Shown here one piece after another: positions 16,735 to 24,442 of a stretch of DNA of 64,000 bases. Below the pieces are notes generated by a model, which did not search any database, was not told the DNA's origin, and saw only the letters and a program-made list of their open reading frames with translations. The DNA lies in NCBI RefSeq assembly GCF_014650175.1, contig NZ_BMUL01000004.1:310001-374000 (forward strand), in the 5' to 3' direction. Every line of letters begins with the position of its first letter. Position 1 is the stretch's first letter. The DNA comes from Streptomyces termitum. GTDB taxonomy: Bacteria > Actinomycetota > Actinomycetes > Streptomycetales > Streptomycetaceae. A program made the position numbers and the translations under genes.

Positions 16735-16811
16735 GTCGTTTCTGGGGACCGATGGGTCCTGACCGCTCAGCGGGTCATGGCGAGGGGACCGGGGAGGGTT
16801 CCCGCCCCCGG

Positions 16812-17010
16812 CGGCCTCCTGGACAAGGGAACCAAGGGCAAACGGGCCCGCCAAGTCCCCGTCATCGAGGAGATCCGGCCCCCGTTGCCCGCCGCTTCCT
16901 GCTCGCCGGACCGAACCCCGACGCGCGCCTCTTCACCGGGCCGCGCGGCGGACGCATCTCCACCGCCGTCCTGCGCGACGCCGCCCACGGGGGCAGCGTC
17001 GTCACCCGTA
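16812..17010 (+). pseudogene. Tyrosine recombinase (integrase) remnant
   Basis: Bases 16812-16884 encode GLLDKGTKGKRARQVPVIEE followed by IRP. After a one-base shift, 16885-17010 encode RFLLAGPNPDARLFTGPRGG then RISTAVLRDAAH. These are consecutive pieces of the catalytic domain of actinobacterial site-specific integrases, just before the HxLRH box, which is missing. The fragment lies about 135 bases after the tRNA-Pro gene, the position expected for an integrase of an element inserted at that tRNA. It is frameshifted and truncated at both ends. Confidence 0.75.
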
Positions 17011-17012
17011 TC

Positions 17013-17479
17013 GGCATGATCCGGTGGGTACGGGCGGCGGTCAGGTAGTGGGTGTGGCCCGGTAGGACGGGCGAGCCCCACAGCAGCCGGCCGTCGGGAT
17101 CGGTGACGACCTGCACGGCCAGGCTATGGCGTCGGTGTTTGTGGGAGTGGTGGGCCCGGCCGTCGCCGGCCCGGTCGCATTCGGCGAGGGTGCCGTAGGG
17201 CAGGACGAAGTCGAGTTCGTAGTCGCGCAGCGTCTTGTGCAGAGCCGCTGCACGGGAGGCGAGCAGGTCGACGACCGTGCTGGTGTAGGCATGGGCGGTG
17301 GACTCGCCGATCCTGAACCCGACGGCGGTCTTCGCCGGAGTGGTGTGTTCGCGCAGGTACATCAGTACCACCATCGCGCGCTGTGACGGGCGGAGCTTGC
17401 AGCGCCATTCGCTCTCACAGGTGATGATCAGAATGGTCACCCACTCCACGAGTGCGTGCCGAGGATGGATGACCAACAA
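17013..17479 (-). pseudogene. Transposase fragment, IS5-like DDE (N-terminal and central part)
   Basis: About 155 codons on the minus strand encode CKLRPSQRAMVVLMYLREHTT, then a helix-turn-helix segment, then YGTLAECDRAGDGRAHHSHKHRRH and VVTDPDGRLLWGSPVLPGHTH. This is the pattern of IS5-type transposases of the HARBI1-like DDE branch. The frame stops making sense at about 17013, where it abuts the integrase remnant, so the catalytic C-terminus is lost. An oppositely oriented C-terminal fragment follows at 17560. Confidence 0.75.
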
Positions 17480-17559
17480 GGCCCCCGAGCAACGTGGTGG
17501 AGGCGTCAGACATCTCGATCAACAGGGCGGAGGTCTCGCCCGTCGCGCTTCACGGGCCG

Positions 17560-17760
17560 CCACCCGGTCGGTGGCCACATCGAAGAAGCTCATTCCTCCG
17601 GGCGGATCCGCGTCGAGCACGGCATTACCCATCTGAAGAACTGGCGGGCTCCCGCCCGCCCCCCCGGCCGCCGCGAGCACATGAGCGACACGGTCCAGGT
17701 CATCGCCGGCCTGTTCTCCCGCCAGCAGACCACAGGCTTGGCGCCTGCACGACAGATATG
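17560..17760 (+). pseudogene. Transposase fragment, IS5-like (C-terminal part)
   Basis: The plus-strand segment RIRVEHGITHLKNWRAPARP then GRREHMSDTVQVIAGLFSRQQT matches the C-terminal end of IS5-like DDE transposases (..VEHGIAHLKNWR..). It points opposite to the N-terminal fragment at 17013-17479, so two copies have been rearranged or one was inverted. The catalytic centre is incomplete. Confidence 0.7.
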
Positions 17761-17827
17761 AGCACCAAGCCTCTCTGGGAACCCGAGGCTTCACCGCCTA
17801 CCGTGCGCGAACTCGTTAGACGTCATC

Positions 17828-18223
17828 TCAATTGGTGAGGTGCCGTCGGATGAACGGTGCCGTTCCCAGAACGAGTGCGGCGAAGACGGCCAGCCGTTGC
17901 AGGCCGGGCTGAGCGGCGAGGTTGCTGTCCTGGATGCCGTAGGCCGCGTACCAGTTGGCGGCGAGGTCGGTCGCCACGATGACGCAGGCGAGGTCGATTC
18001 CTTGGCGTTTGCCCCGGATCAGTAGCACGGCGGCGAGCGTGTCGAACAGCGCCAGCGACGACCAGTAGAGGTTGAGCCACCATGGCGCCCAGTCGTATGG
18101 GTGCAGACCATGGCGTAGAAGGTCGGTGACGTGTGCGGAAGCCCCGATGAAGAGCAGGACGGCTGCGATGCCGCAGGCCGATATGACCGCCCAGCGCGGG
18201 GCGTGGTGCATCCATCCGATCAC
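17828..18223 (-). CDS. Small four-helix membrane protein
   Basis: The 131-residue protein contains about four hydrophobic helices (roughly 10-32, 48-66, 72-94, 102-121), with YDWAPWWLNLYWSSLALFD and NWYAAYGIQ as likely conserved parts. It resembles small uncharacterised actinobacterial membrane proteins and has no catalytic motif. Its start lies only about 33 bases from the left end of the IS at 18256, so its native promoter may have been replaced. Base composition is slightly lower in GC than the left part of the window. Confidence 0.65.
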   Translation of the reverse strand: MIGWMHHAPRWAVISACGIAAVLLFIGASAHVTDLLRHGLHPYDWAPWWLNLYWSSLALFDTLAAVLLIRGKRQGIDLACVIVATDLAANWYAAYGIQDSNLAAQPGLQRLAVFAALVLGTAPFIRRHLTN

Positions 18224-18255
18224 GCTGTGGATCGTCCCACCTGCGGGTGTCGCCC

Positions 18256-19083
18256 GTCAGGTTGTCAGTCTGCGGTAGCAGATGAGGGCGGCTGCGATGC
18301 CGGTGAAGGCCAGGAAGTGCTCAGCCTTGCGCTCGTGACGACGGTGCAGGCGGCGGCAGCCGCCCAGCCAGGACATCGTTCGCTCGATCGTCCAGCGATG
18401 CCGGCCCAGTCTCGTGGAGGATTCGACGCCTCTTCGGGCGATGCGGTGGCGGATGCCGCGCGAGCGGAGCCAACGACGCAGGTGGTCGTAGTCGTACCCC
18501 TTGTCCGCGTGGAGCTTGGCGGGCCGTCGCCGGCGCGGGCCGCGGCGTGACCGGATCGGTGGAATGCCGCGCACCAGCGGCTCAAGCGCCTGGCTGTCGT
18601 GGAGGTTCGCGCCGGAGATCCCGACGGAGATGGGCAGACCGGTCCGCTCGGTGTTCAAGTGGATCTTCGACCCCTTCTTGCCCCGATCGACAGGATTCGG
18701 ACCTGTCAGCTCCCCCCCTTCAGGGCCCGCATGTTCACCGAGTCGATCGCACAGCGCGACCAGTCCAGGCCGCCGCGCGAGCCCAGCTCATCCAGGATGA
18801 CGCGGTGCAACTTGGCCCAGACCCGGGCGGCACTCCACTCGGTGAACCGCCGGTGAGCAGTCGGCCCCGACGGACCGAAGACCGGCGGCAGATGCCGCCA
18901 GGTACAGCCGGTCGTGGCCACGAAAACGATCGCGGCCAGCACTTCGCGGTCCCCGTACCGGCGACGGCCGCCGCCCTGCGGCCGTGCCGGAGCGGGCGGG
19001 ACTACCCGCTGGAACAGCTCCCACAGCTCGTCCGGCACCAAGCGCTCGACCATCACCACACAGCGCAGACTGCTCAACCTGCC
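18256..19083 (-). mobile_element. IS5-family insertion sequence (about 0.83 kb)
   Basis: The left end reads GTCAGGTTGTCAGTCTGCGG. The right end, in reverse complement, reads GGCAGGTTGAGCAGTCTGCG, giving imperfect terminal inverted repeats of about 20 bases around a frameshifting transposase. The transposase stop codon lies within the left repeat. I could not see a clear target duplication in the flanks. The ends are predictions. Confidence 0.65.
18257..19053 (-). CDS. IS5-family transposase, two frames joined by -1 slippage
   Basis: The upstream frame starts at ATG 19053 (MVERLVPDELWELFQRVVP) and ends after RCAIDSVNMRALKGGS. The downstream frame continues with ELTGPNPVDRGKKGSKIHL and contains LHADKGYDYDHLRRWLRSRG and WTIERTMSWLGGCRRL, the second part of the DDE domain. 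The junction is a run of seven Gs (complement of 18712-18718), a typical site of programmed -1 frameshifting in IS5 elements. The length of 797 bases fits a single -1 shift. All catalytic blocks appear present, so the element could still be active. Confidence 0.82.
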
Positions 19084-19226
19084 AAATGAGACGACGTCTT
19101 ACACGGCCGGCCGGGGTTGGAAGAATCTAGGTACCGCGATAGACAGCCGCAATGGTGCCGATGTGCCCCTGCCGGGGCAGGTGTGGGACTGACCCTCCAT
19201 CGGCCGATACTCGAAGGGAACTCTAG

Positions 19227-19772
19227 ATGCATCACCATGCGATGGCGCGCCTGCGCGAGTTGCTCCCGCCGCCCGTCTCTGGCGGCGACTCGATTGACTG
19301 GCAAGAGATCGAGAGGGCGAGGCGCCTGGCGTTCCCGGCCGACTATCGCGAGTTTGTGGAGTCATACGGCGGTGGAGAGATCGACGAGTACCTGTCCATC
19401 GGTACGCCTCCCGTCACCGGGTCAGGGTACGGGGACCTCCTGGACAGAGCGGATCCTGCCCTCTCGGACCGGGACCGTGAAGATCTGAGTGCGCTCCTCC
19501 CGGAAGGCGTGCCGCCATTGCTGCCTTTCGCGGACTCGGCAAGCGGCGATGTCGCGTTCTGGCTGTGCGAGGGCGCCCCAGACGGCTGGCGCGTGGCCGT
19601 CTTTCGCAGGCAGGCGTCATACGGGATGAACCGCTGGACTGTGTTTGACGGTGGTATGGCGTCGTTCTGTGTGGCGGCCCTGACCGGCGAGGTGAACCCG
19701 TTCAGCGAGCGGCTTTCGGCGGGGGGCCGGCATGAGTTCGTGAGCTGGCGCCGGGGGGAGGGTCAGGTGTGA
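19227..19772 (+). CDS. SMI1/KNR4 family protein (orphan immunity-like)
   Basis: The 181-residue protein fits the SMI1/KNR4 superfamily: IERARRLAFPADYREFVESYGGGEID (about residues 28-53), then LLPFADSASGDVAFWLCEGAPD, and a final YGMNRWTVFDGGMASFCVAALTGEV. Many bacterial members are immunity proteins for contact-dependent or polymorphic toxins, but no toxin gene is adjacent here. It is flanked on both sides by insertion sequences, suggesting transfer or an isolated survivor of a larger locus. AAGGGAA lies upstream of ATG 19227. Confidence 0.75.
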   Translation: MHHHAMARLRELLPPPVSGGDSIDWQEIERARRLAFPADYREFVESYGGGEIDEYLSIGTPPVTGSGYGDLLDRADPALSDRDREDLSALLPEGVPPLLPFADSASGDVAFWLCEGAPDGWRVAVFRRQASYGMNRWTVFDGGMASFCVAALTGEVNPFSERLSAGGRHEFVSWRRGEGQV

Positions 19773-19806
19773 GCGCGAGCGCACCTCGGCGTCTACAAGG
19801 AAGCAT

Positions 19807-20583
19807 TGAGCCTTTTCCAGCCTGGTTCTGGAGTGCGGTTGTTGGGCAGACAACGTGGTGAAGCCCCTGGTAGATGGGTTTTCGACCAAGAGAACCGTCT
19901 CCACCAGAGGCTTCACGTGCTTGTCCACCCGTCGGGCGTCGACGTGTCCAGCTCCGCCCTCCGCTTCCTCACGCAGCTGCGGCGCCACCGCCGCGCGATC
20001 GGCTCCCGGTGGCGGCGCCTGAGCGCCGGCCACCAGGCCCTGCTCACCCTCGCCCCCGGTCTGACCGACGCGGTGCGAACCGCGTCGGCGAAGGCGTACC
20101 TGATCCTGGACGGCACCTTCCTGCCTATCGACCGCATCGCCGCAGACCGACCGTTCCACTCCGGCAAACACAAGAAGCACGGGATGAACGTGCAGGTCCT
20201 CGCCGACCCCTTCGGCCGACTGCTATGGGCCTCACCGGCCCTGCCCGGCGCCGTTCACGACATCCGCGCGGCTCGCGAACACGGCATCGTCGACGCCCTT
20301 GCCGAGGCAGACACCCCCTGCTGGACCGACAAGGCATACCGAGGCGCCGGCGGCACGGTCCGCACCCCGTGCCGGGGACGATGGGACACCCTCTCCGCAG
20401 GCCGGCAGGCGGCCAACCGGTCCCACGCAAGGATCCGGACGCTCGTCGAGCAGGCCGTCGCCACCCTCAAGTCCTGGCGGCTCCTCCGCAAACTGCGGTG
20501 CTCGACCACCCGGATCACCAGCCTCGCCCAGGCCGTCCTCACCCTCCATCCGACCAGCTCAGAGTGAGGTTGGAAAAGGCTCA
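19807..20583 (+). mobile_element. IS5-like insertion sequence, internally deleted, inside the kinase gene
   Basis: Terminal inverted repeats TGAGCCTTTTCCAGCCT (left) and TGAGCCTTTTCCAACCT (right, reverse complement) differ at one base in 17 and bracket a transposase gene. No target duplication is visible. At the right end the kinase frame reads straight into IS sequence, so the element or a deletion at its edge removed the 3' part of the kinase gene. Confidence 0.75.
19917..20567 (+). pseudogene. IS5-like DDE transposase with in-frame deletion of the HTH region
   Basis: From GTG 19917 the protein (216 residues) begins MLVHPSGVDVSSSALRFL and ends with a complete DDE half: YLILDGTFLPIDRIAADRPF, VQVLADPFGRLLWASPALPG, CWTDKAYRGAGG and LVEQAVATLKSWRLLRKLR. 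Between RWRRLSAGHQALLTLA and PGLTDAVRTASAKAY, relatives usually carry about 45 more residues containing the helix-turn-helix that recognises the ends. That block is missing in frame. The transposase is therefore likely unable to act on its own, which is why I list it as a pseudogene. A longer frame from TTG 19806 only translates the terminal repeat. Confidence 0.7.
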
Positions 20584-21485
20584 GTGGTGAGGTGGTCGCT
20601 GATCCGCGTCGGTTCAGGTTCGGCGGCTGCGCCGAGGACCTGGGTCGCCTGGCGGGCAAGGAGTCGCGCGCATTCTTCTGCTGCCGCGTCGGCGCTGATT
20701 CGCTCGGCGGGGTTCTTCGCGAGGGCCTTCGTCAGGGGCTCGCGCAGTTCGTCGGGGAGGCCGTCGAGATCGGGTTCCTGGGACATGACGCGGTAGGCGA
20801 CCGCGTCGGGAGCTCCGGTCCCGAAGGGGAGGTGCCCCGTGGCGGCGTAGGCGACGAGCGTGCCCCGGGCGAACATGTCGCCCTCGGGTCCGGCGATGCC
20901 GGTGCGGTAGTGCTCGGGGCTGATCCAACCGGGGGTACCGGTCATGACACCGGTCCTGGTCACGGAGGTGCCGTCGGCGGCGTGTGCGATACCGAAGTCC
21001 AGGACCCGAGGGCCGGCCGGGGTGAGGATGACGTTCTGCGGCTTCACGTCCAGGTGGACGACTCCGGCGGTATGGATCGCGGCGAGGGCCTGGGCGGTGC
21101 CGGTGGCGAAGGTGAACAGAGTGGCGTTGGTGAGCGCTCCGTGGGCAGCGAGATGCTGGTCGAGGGTGGACCCGGGCGCGTAGGCGGTGGCCAGCCAGGG
21201 GGTCTCGGCATCCGGGTCTGCTGCGAGGAGCGGGATGAGGCACGGTCCGTGCACGCGAGAGGAGAGCTGGACTTCTCGGCGAAAGCGGGCCCGGAACTCA
21301 GGATCCTCGGCCTGTGCGGGGTGGATCGCCTTCACAGCGACACGGAGGCCGGCTGGATCGAGACCGGCGTGGACGGTGCCCATGCCGCCCGAGCCGAGAC
21401 GTCAGATGATCTGGTAGGGGCCGACCTGCTTCGGGTCACCGGAGCGGGCAGGCTGTACCCGCCCGTCTACGCGAGCGATGCTCAC
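20584..21485 (-). pseudogene. Serine/threonine protein kinase, nonsense-interrupted and 3'-truncated
   Basis: The native start is probably GTG 21485, encoding MSIARVDGRVQP...VGPYQII. Codon 28 (21404-21402) is TGA exactly where relatives have Arg before RLGSGGMG. After it the frame continues intact: glycine loop GSGGMGTV, VAVKAIH lysine, VVHLDVKPQNVIL (catalytic Asp, with Leu replacing the Arg of HRD), DFG and GTPGWISPEHY. The 3' end runs into IS sequence at 20583, removing the linker, membrane helix and sensor domain normal for PASTA- or PQQ-type kinases. Translation from an internal ATG 21383 would lack most of the nucleotide loop. It is probably non-functional. Confidence 0.75.
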
Positions 21486-21828
21486 AGGGTGTTCGTTCCT
21501 CTTCTGCGATAGAGCGCCATGAGGCTGACACACACCCATGAATGGAGTCTCCAGCCCGGGAATGGGATGGTATCGGCAGCCCGCCCTGATGGGCTGGGCA
21601 GTTCGCTACATCGTTGTCTCTCGCAAGAGAAGGCTCCGACCCTCCCCCCCGCGCGCGTGCGGTCGGTGCGGGGATCCGTGGCCCAGGAAGACCGGACTTG
21701 GTGAGACCCCGTCGGGAGCCCTGTCGCCAGCATGTGACTTAACCGGATCCGTGATTCTCTGGACAACGTTGTCAGCCCTCGGCAGAGTGGTGACTCGCAG
21801 TTCTGACGGTTCTGGAGAGGTTGGGCGG
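21486..21828. other. Intergenic region upstream of the ROK kinase gene
   Basis: No gene is supported in this gap. It marks the right edge of the IS-rich zone and contains, close together, a half-site TTAACCGG (21739-21746) and the palindrome GACAACGTTGTC (21762-21773). Both match elements upstream of other genes in the mannan locus. The promoter of the ROK-manA operon must lie here, but I could not assign its hexamers. Confidence 0.4.
21762..21773. promoter_or_regulatory. LacI-type operator GACAACGTTGTC (site 1)
   Basis: A perfect 12-bp palindrome with a central CG, as preferred by LacI-family regulators, lies 55 bases before the ROK kinase start. The identical sequence recurs upstream of the second mannanase (37769-37780) and inside the beta-mannosidase gene (28170-28181). 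Confidence 0.65.
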
Positions 21829-22797
21829 ATGGTGTACGGAGCGCTGGACATCGGTGGTACGAAGATCGCCGGGGCGCTGGTCGACGCCGAGGGGCGTGTG
21901 GTGGCGAGGGCGCAACGGCCGACGCCCGCGCGTGAGTCCGCGCAGTCGATGATGGCCGCGGTGAATTCCGTCGTGGACGAACTCGCGGCCCGCCCCGAGT
22001 GGGGTGCGCTGTCGTGCCTGGGCATCGGGAGCGCCGGACCCGTGGACACCTTCGCCGGGACGGTGAGCCCGGTGAACATACCGTCCTGGCGTTCCTTCCC
22101 TTTGGTGGAGCGGGTGCGGAACCATCCCGCCGTCGCCGGTGGTGTCGAGCCGGTGCTGGTTGGTGACGCGGTCGCGATGGCGGCGGCCGAGCACTGGGTC
22201 GGAGCCGCGAAGGGCGCCGCGAACGCCCTGTGCATGGTCGTGTCGACCGGCGTCGGAGCCGGTCTGATCCTGGGGGGCTCCCTCCACGCGGGGACGACGG
22301 GGAACGCCGGTCACATCGGGCATATCACTGTCGACCAGAACGGTCCGGTCTGCCCCTGCGGAGCTCGTGGGTGCGTCGAGCGCTACGCCAGTGGTACGGC
22401 GATCGCCGCTCACGCGCTGAAAGCGGGCTGGGTACCCCCGGACGGCCTTCCCGCCACCGCTCGCGAGGTCGGGATCTCGGCCCAGGAGGGCGACCCGAGG
22501 GCCCTCGCCGCGTTCGACCGCGCCGGCCGCGCCCTGGCCGCCGCCATCGCGGCGACGGCCGCACTCGTCGAACTCGACCTGGTGGTCGTGGGGGGCGGGG
22601 TCTCCCAGGCGGGTGACGTGCTGTTCGGGCCGCTGCGGCATCACCTCGGGTCGTTCGCGGTCCTCGACTTCACGCGCGACCTTCCGGTCGTGCCCGCCGG
22701 CCTGGCTCTCGACGCCGGATTGATCGGCGCGGCCGCCGTGGGCGGCGCGGCCTCCGGGCTGTTCCGTGCCGGCGCGGGCGGCCTGACGGTCACCTGA
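21829..22797 (+). CDS. ROK family sugar kinase (probable manno-/gluco-/fructokinase)
   Basis: The 322-residue protein shows ROK features: an N-terminal phosphate loop DIGGTKIAGALV (7-18), catalytic Asp113 in LVGDAVAMAA, STGVGAGLILGG (139-150), GNAGHIGHITV with the conserved histidine, and the zinc site C175-P-C177-GARG-C182. ATG 21829 has GGAGAGG upstream. The next gene is mannose-6-phosphate isomerase, so phosphorylation of mannose to mannose-6-phosphate is the most economical role (inference); ROK enzymes often act on glucose or fructose too. It lies behind the GACAACGTTGTC palindrome and probably forms an operon with manA. Confidence 0.82.
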   Translation: MVYGALDIGGTKIAGALVDAEGRVVARAQRPTPARESAQSMMAAVNSVVDELAARPEWGALSCLGIGSAGPVDTFAGTVSPVNIPSWRSFPLVERVRNHPAVAGGVEPVLVGDAVAMAAAEHWVGAAKGAANALCMVVSTGVGAGLILGGSLHAGTTGNAGHIGHITVDQNGPVCPCGARGCVERYASGTAIAAHALKAGWVPPDGLPATAREVGISAQEGDPRALAAFDRAGRALAAAIAATAALVELDLVVVGGGVSQAGDVLFGPLRHHLGSFAVLDFTRDLPVVPAGLALDAGLIGAAAVGGAASGLFRAGAGGLTVT

Positions 22798-22922
22798 CAC
22801 CTGACACCTGACTTCCACCGGACATGGGCCGAGCCCTGGTGTCCGCGTACGAGCGTCGATCGCTCCCGCGACGCGTGGCGCCCTGCCCCGACCCCATCCG
22901 TACAGCACTCCAGGAAATGGTC

Positions 22923-24104
22923 ATGGATCTCCTCCACAACACCGTCCAGCCCTACGACTGGGGCTCCCGCACCCTGCTGCCGGAACTCATGGGGGTGCCG
23001 CCCACCGGAGCGCCCCAGGCCGAACTCTGGATGGGGGCCCATCCGGCGGCGCCTTCCCGAGTGCTCCGGGACGGCATCCCGGTTCCGCTGGACCGGCTCG
23101 TCGCCGGGGATCCGGAGGGTCAACTCGGGGCGGTCGCGGTGCGCCGGTTCGGACCCCGGCTCCCGTTCCTGCTCAAGCTCCTGGCCGCCGAGGCGCCGCT
23201 CTCCGTCCAGGTGCACCCGGACCTCGCCCAGGCCCACATCGGATTCGCCCGGGAGAACGCGCTCGGCATACCCCTGGACGCGCCCGACCGCAACTACCGC
23301 GACGACCAGCACAAGCCCGAGATGATCGTCGCCCTCACCCCGTTCCAGGGGTTGTGCGGTTTCCGGAACCCGGCGGACACCGCCGACCTGCTCGACTGCC
23401 TGAAGGTGCCCGCGCTGCGGCCGTACGTCGAGACCCTGCGAGGTGCCCCCGAGCGGCAGGCGCTCGCAGAGGTGTTCCGAGCCTTCCTCCGGCCGTCGGC
23501 GGGCCTGCTCGACGCCGTGGCCCACGGGCTGGCGGCCGGGGCGGGAGAAGCCTCCGCCCATGCGTACGACCGCATCGCACGTGCTCACCCGGGAGACCCC
23601 GGACTTCTGTCCGCCCTGATGCTCAAGTACGTCGAACTCGCCCCTGGCGAGGCGCTGTTCCTCGGAGCCGGAGTCCCGCACGCGTACCTTTCCGGACTCG
23701 GAGTGGAGATCATGGCGAGCTCCGACAACGTCCTGCGGTGCGGACTCACCTCGAAACACATCGACGTGGAGGAACTGACCAGGGTCGTCCGCTTCGACGC
23801 GTCTCCGGCCCGCGTCCTGGTCCCCCGGGAGGAGGGGGGCGAGGAGACCTATCCGGCGCCCGTGGACGATTTCCGCCTGTCGCGGTACCGCCTGCGCGCC
23901 GGGGAGCCGCGGCGGCGCGTGGCGCTGGACGCCCCGCAGATCCTTCTCTGCGCCAACGGGACCGCGGCCGTTTCCTCGGCGGGGGAGCGCCTCGGCATCG
24001 GCCCCGGGCAGGCCGTGTACGTGTCCGCGGGTGCCGAGGCCGGTCTGGAGGGCGAGGGCACGGTCTTCCGCGCCACCACGGGGACGGCCGAGCGGATCGG
24101 GTGA
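22923..24104 (+). CDS. manA: Mannose-6-phosphate isomerase, class I
   Basis: The 393-residue protein aligns with type I phosphomannose isomerases. The zinc ligands fall at Gln96, His98 (SVQVHPD), Glu133 (HKPEM) and His253 (GVPHAYL), almost the same numbering as in E. coli ManA. The C-terminal cupin half with VEIMASSDNVLRCGLTSKHID is complete. ATG 22923 has CCAGGAA eight bases upstream, so I prefer it over ATG 22917 or an earlier frame start. The reaction is mannose-6-phosphate to fructose-6-phosphate. It follows the ROK kinase by 125 bases, and the pair would convert imported mannose to a glycolytic intermediate. Confidence 0.92.
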   Translation: MDLLHNTVQPYDWGSRTLLPELMGVPPTGAPQAELWMGAHPAAPSRVLRDGIPVPLDRLVAGDPEGQLGAVAVRRFGPRLPFLLKLLAAEAPLSVQVHPDLAQAHIGFARENALGIPLDAPDRNYRDDQHKPEMIVALTPFQGLCGFRNPADTADLLDCLKVPALRPYVETLRGAPERQALAEVFRAFLRPSAGLLDAVAHGLAAGAGEASAHAYDRIARAHPGDPGLLSALMLKYVELAPGEALFLGAGVPHAYLSGLGVEIMASSDNVLRCGLTSKHIDVEELTRVVRFDASPARVLVPREEGGEETYPAPVDDFRLSRYRLRAGEPRRRVALDAPQILLCANGTAAVSSAGERLGIGPGQAVYVSAGAEAGLEGEGTVFRATTGTAERIG

Positions 24105-24442
24105 ATCCGGGGCGTCAACAAAACCACCACTAAACTTAACCGGTTATGCACTCTCTCTTGTTATCGGCCATCCCGGCCTCTAGCCTCACATCGGCCGCCA
24201 GGATTCGGCAGGAGAAATCGCTGACCACCGAAAGCGAATCCCCGAACCGCACCTGCGGTTAACCCCACTGCCCGGAACCGAGCCGCAGCACCATCCGGGC
24301 GGTGGGGCACAGGCGGCGGCCTGCCCACCACCCGTGGGCCCGCCCGGGGCGACCGGCCCCGATCAACCGCGATCTCACTCCATGTCATGCACCGCCGCGC
24401 CCGATCTTCCCCTGAGGGCGCGGTCCGAGTTGGGAGCACCAC
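24105..24442. other. Promoter region of the first mannanase gene
   Basis: These 338 bases hold no gene. The first 60 bases are A/T-rich and contain the palindrome TAACCGGTTA. The remainder is a long GC-rich leader up to the mannanase start. Confidence 0.4.
24137..24146. promoter_or_regulatory. Candidate operator TAACCGGTTA upstream of the mannanase
   Basis: The 10-bp perfect palindrome TAACCGGTTA shares the core AACCGGT with two sites in the divergent beta-mannosidase/importer spacer (29438-29449 and 29553-29564). It lies in an A/T-rich patch about 300 bases before the mannanase start. It is probably bound by one of the two local LacI regulators (inference). Confidence 0.5.
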
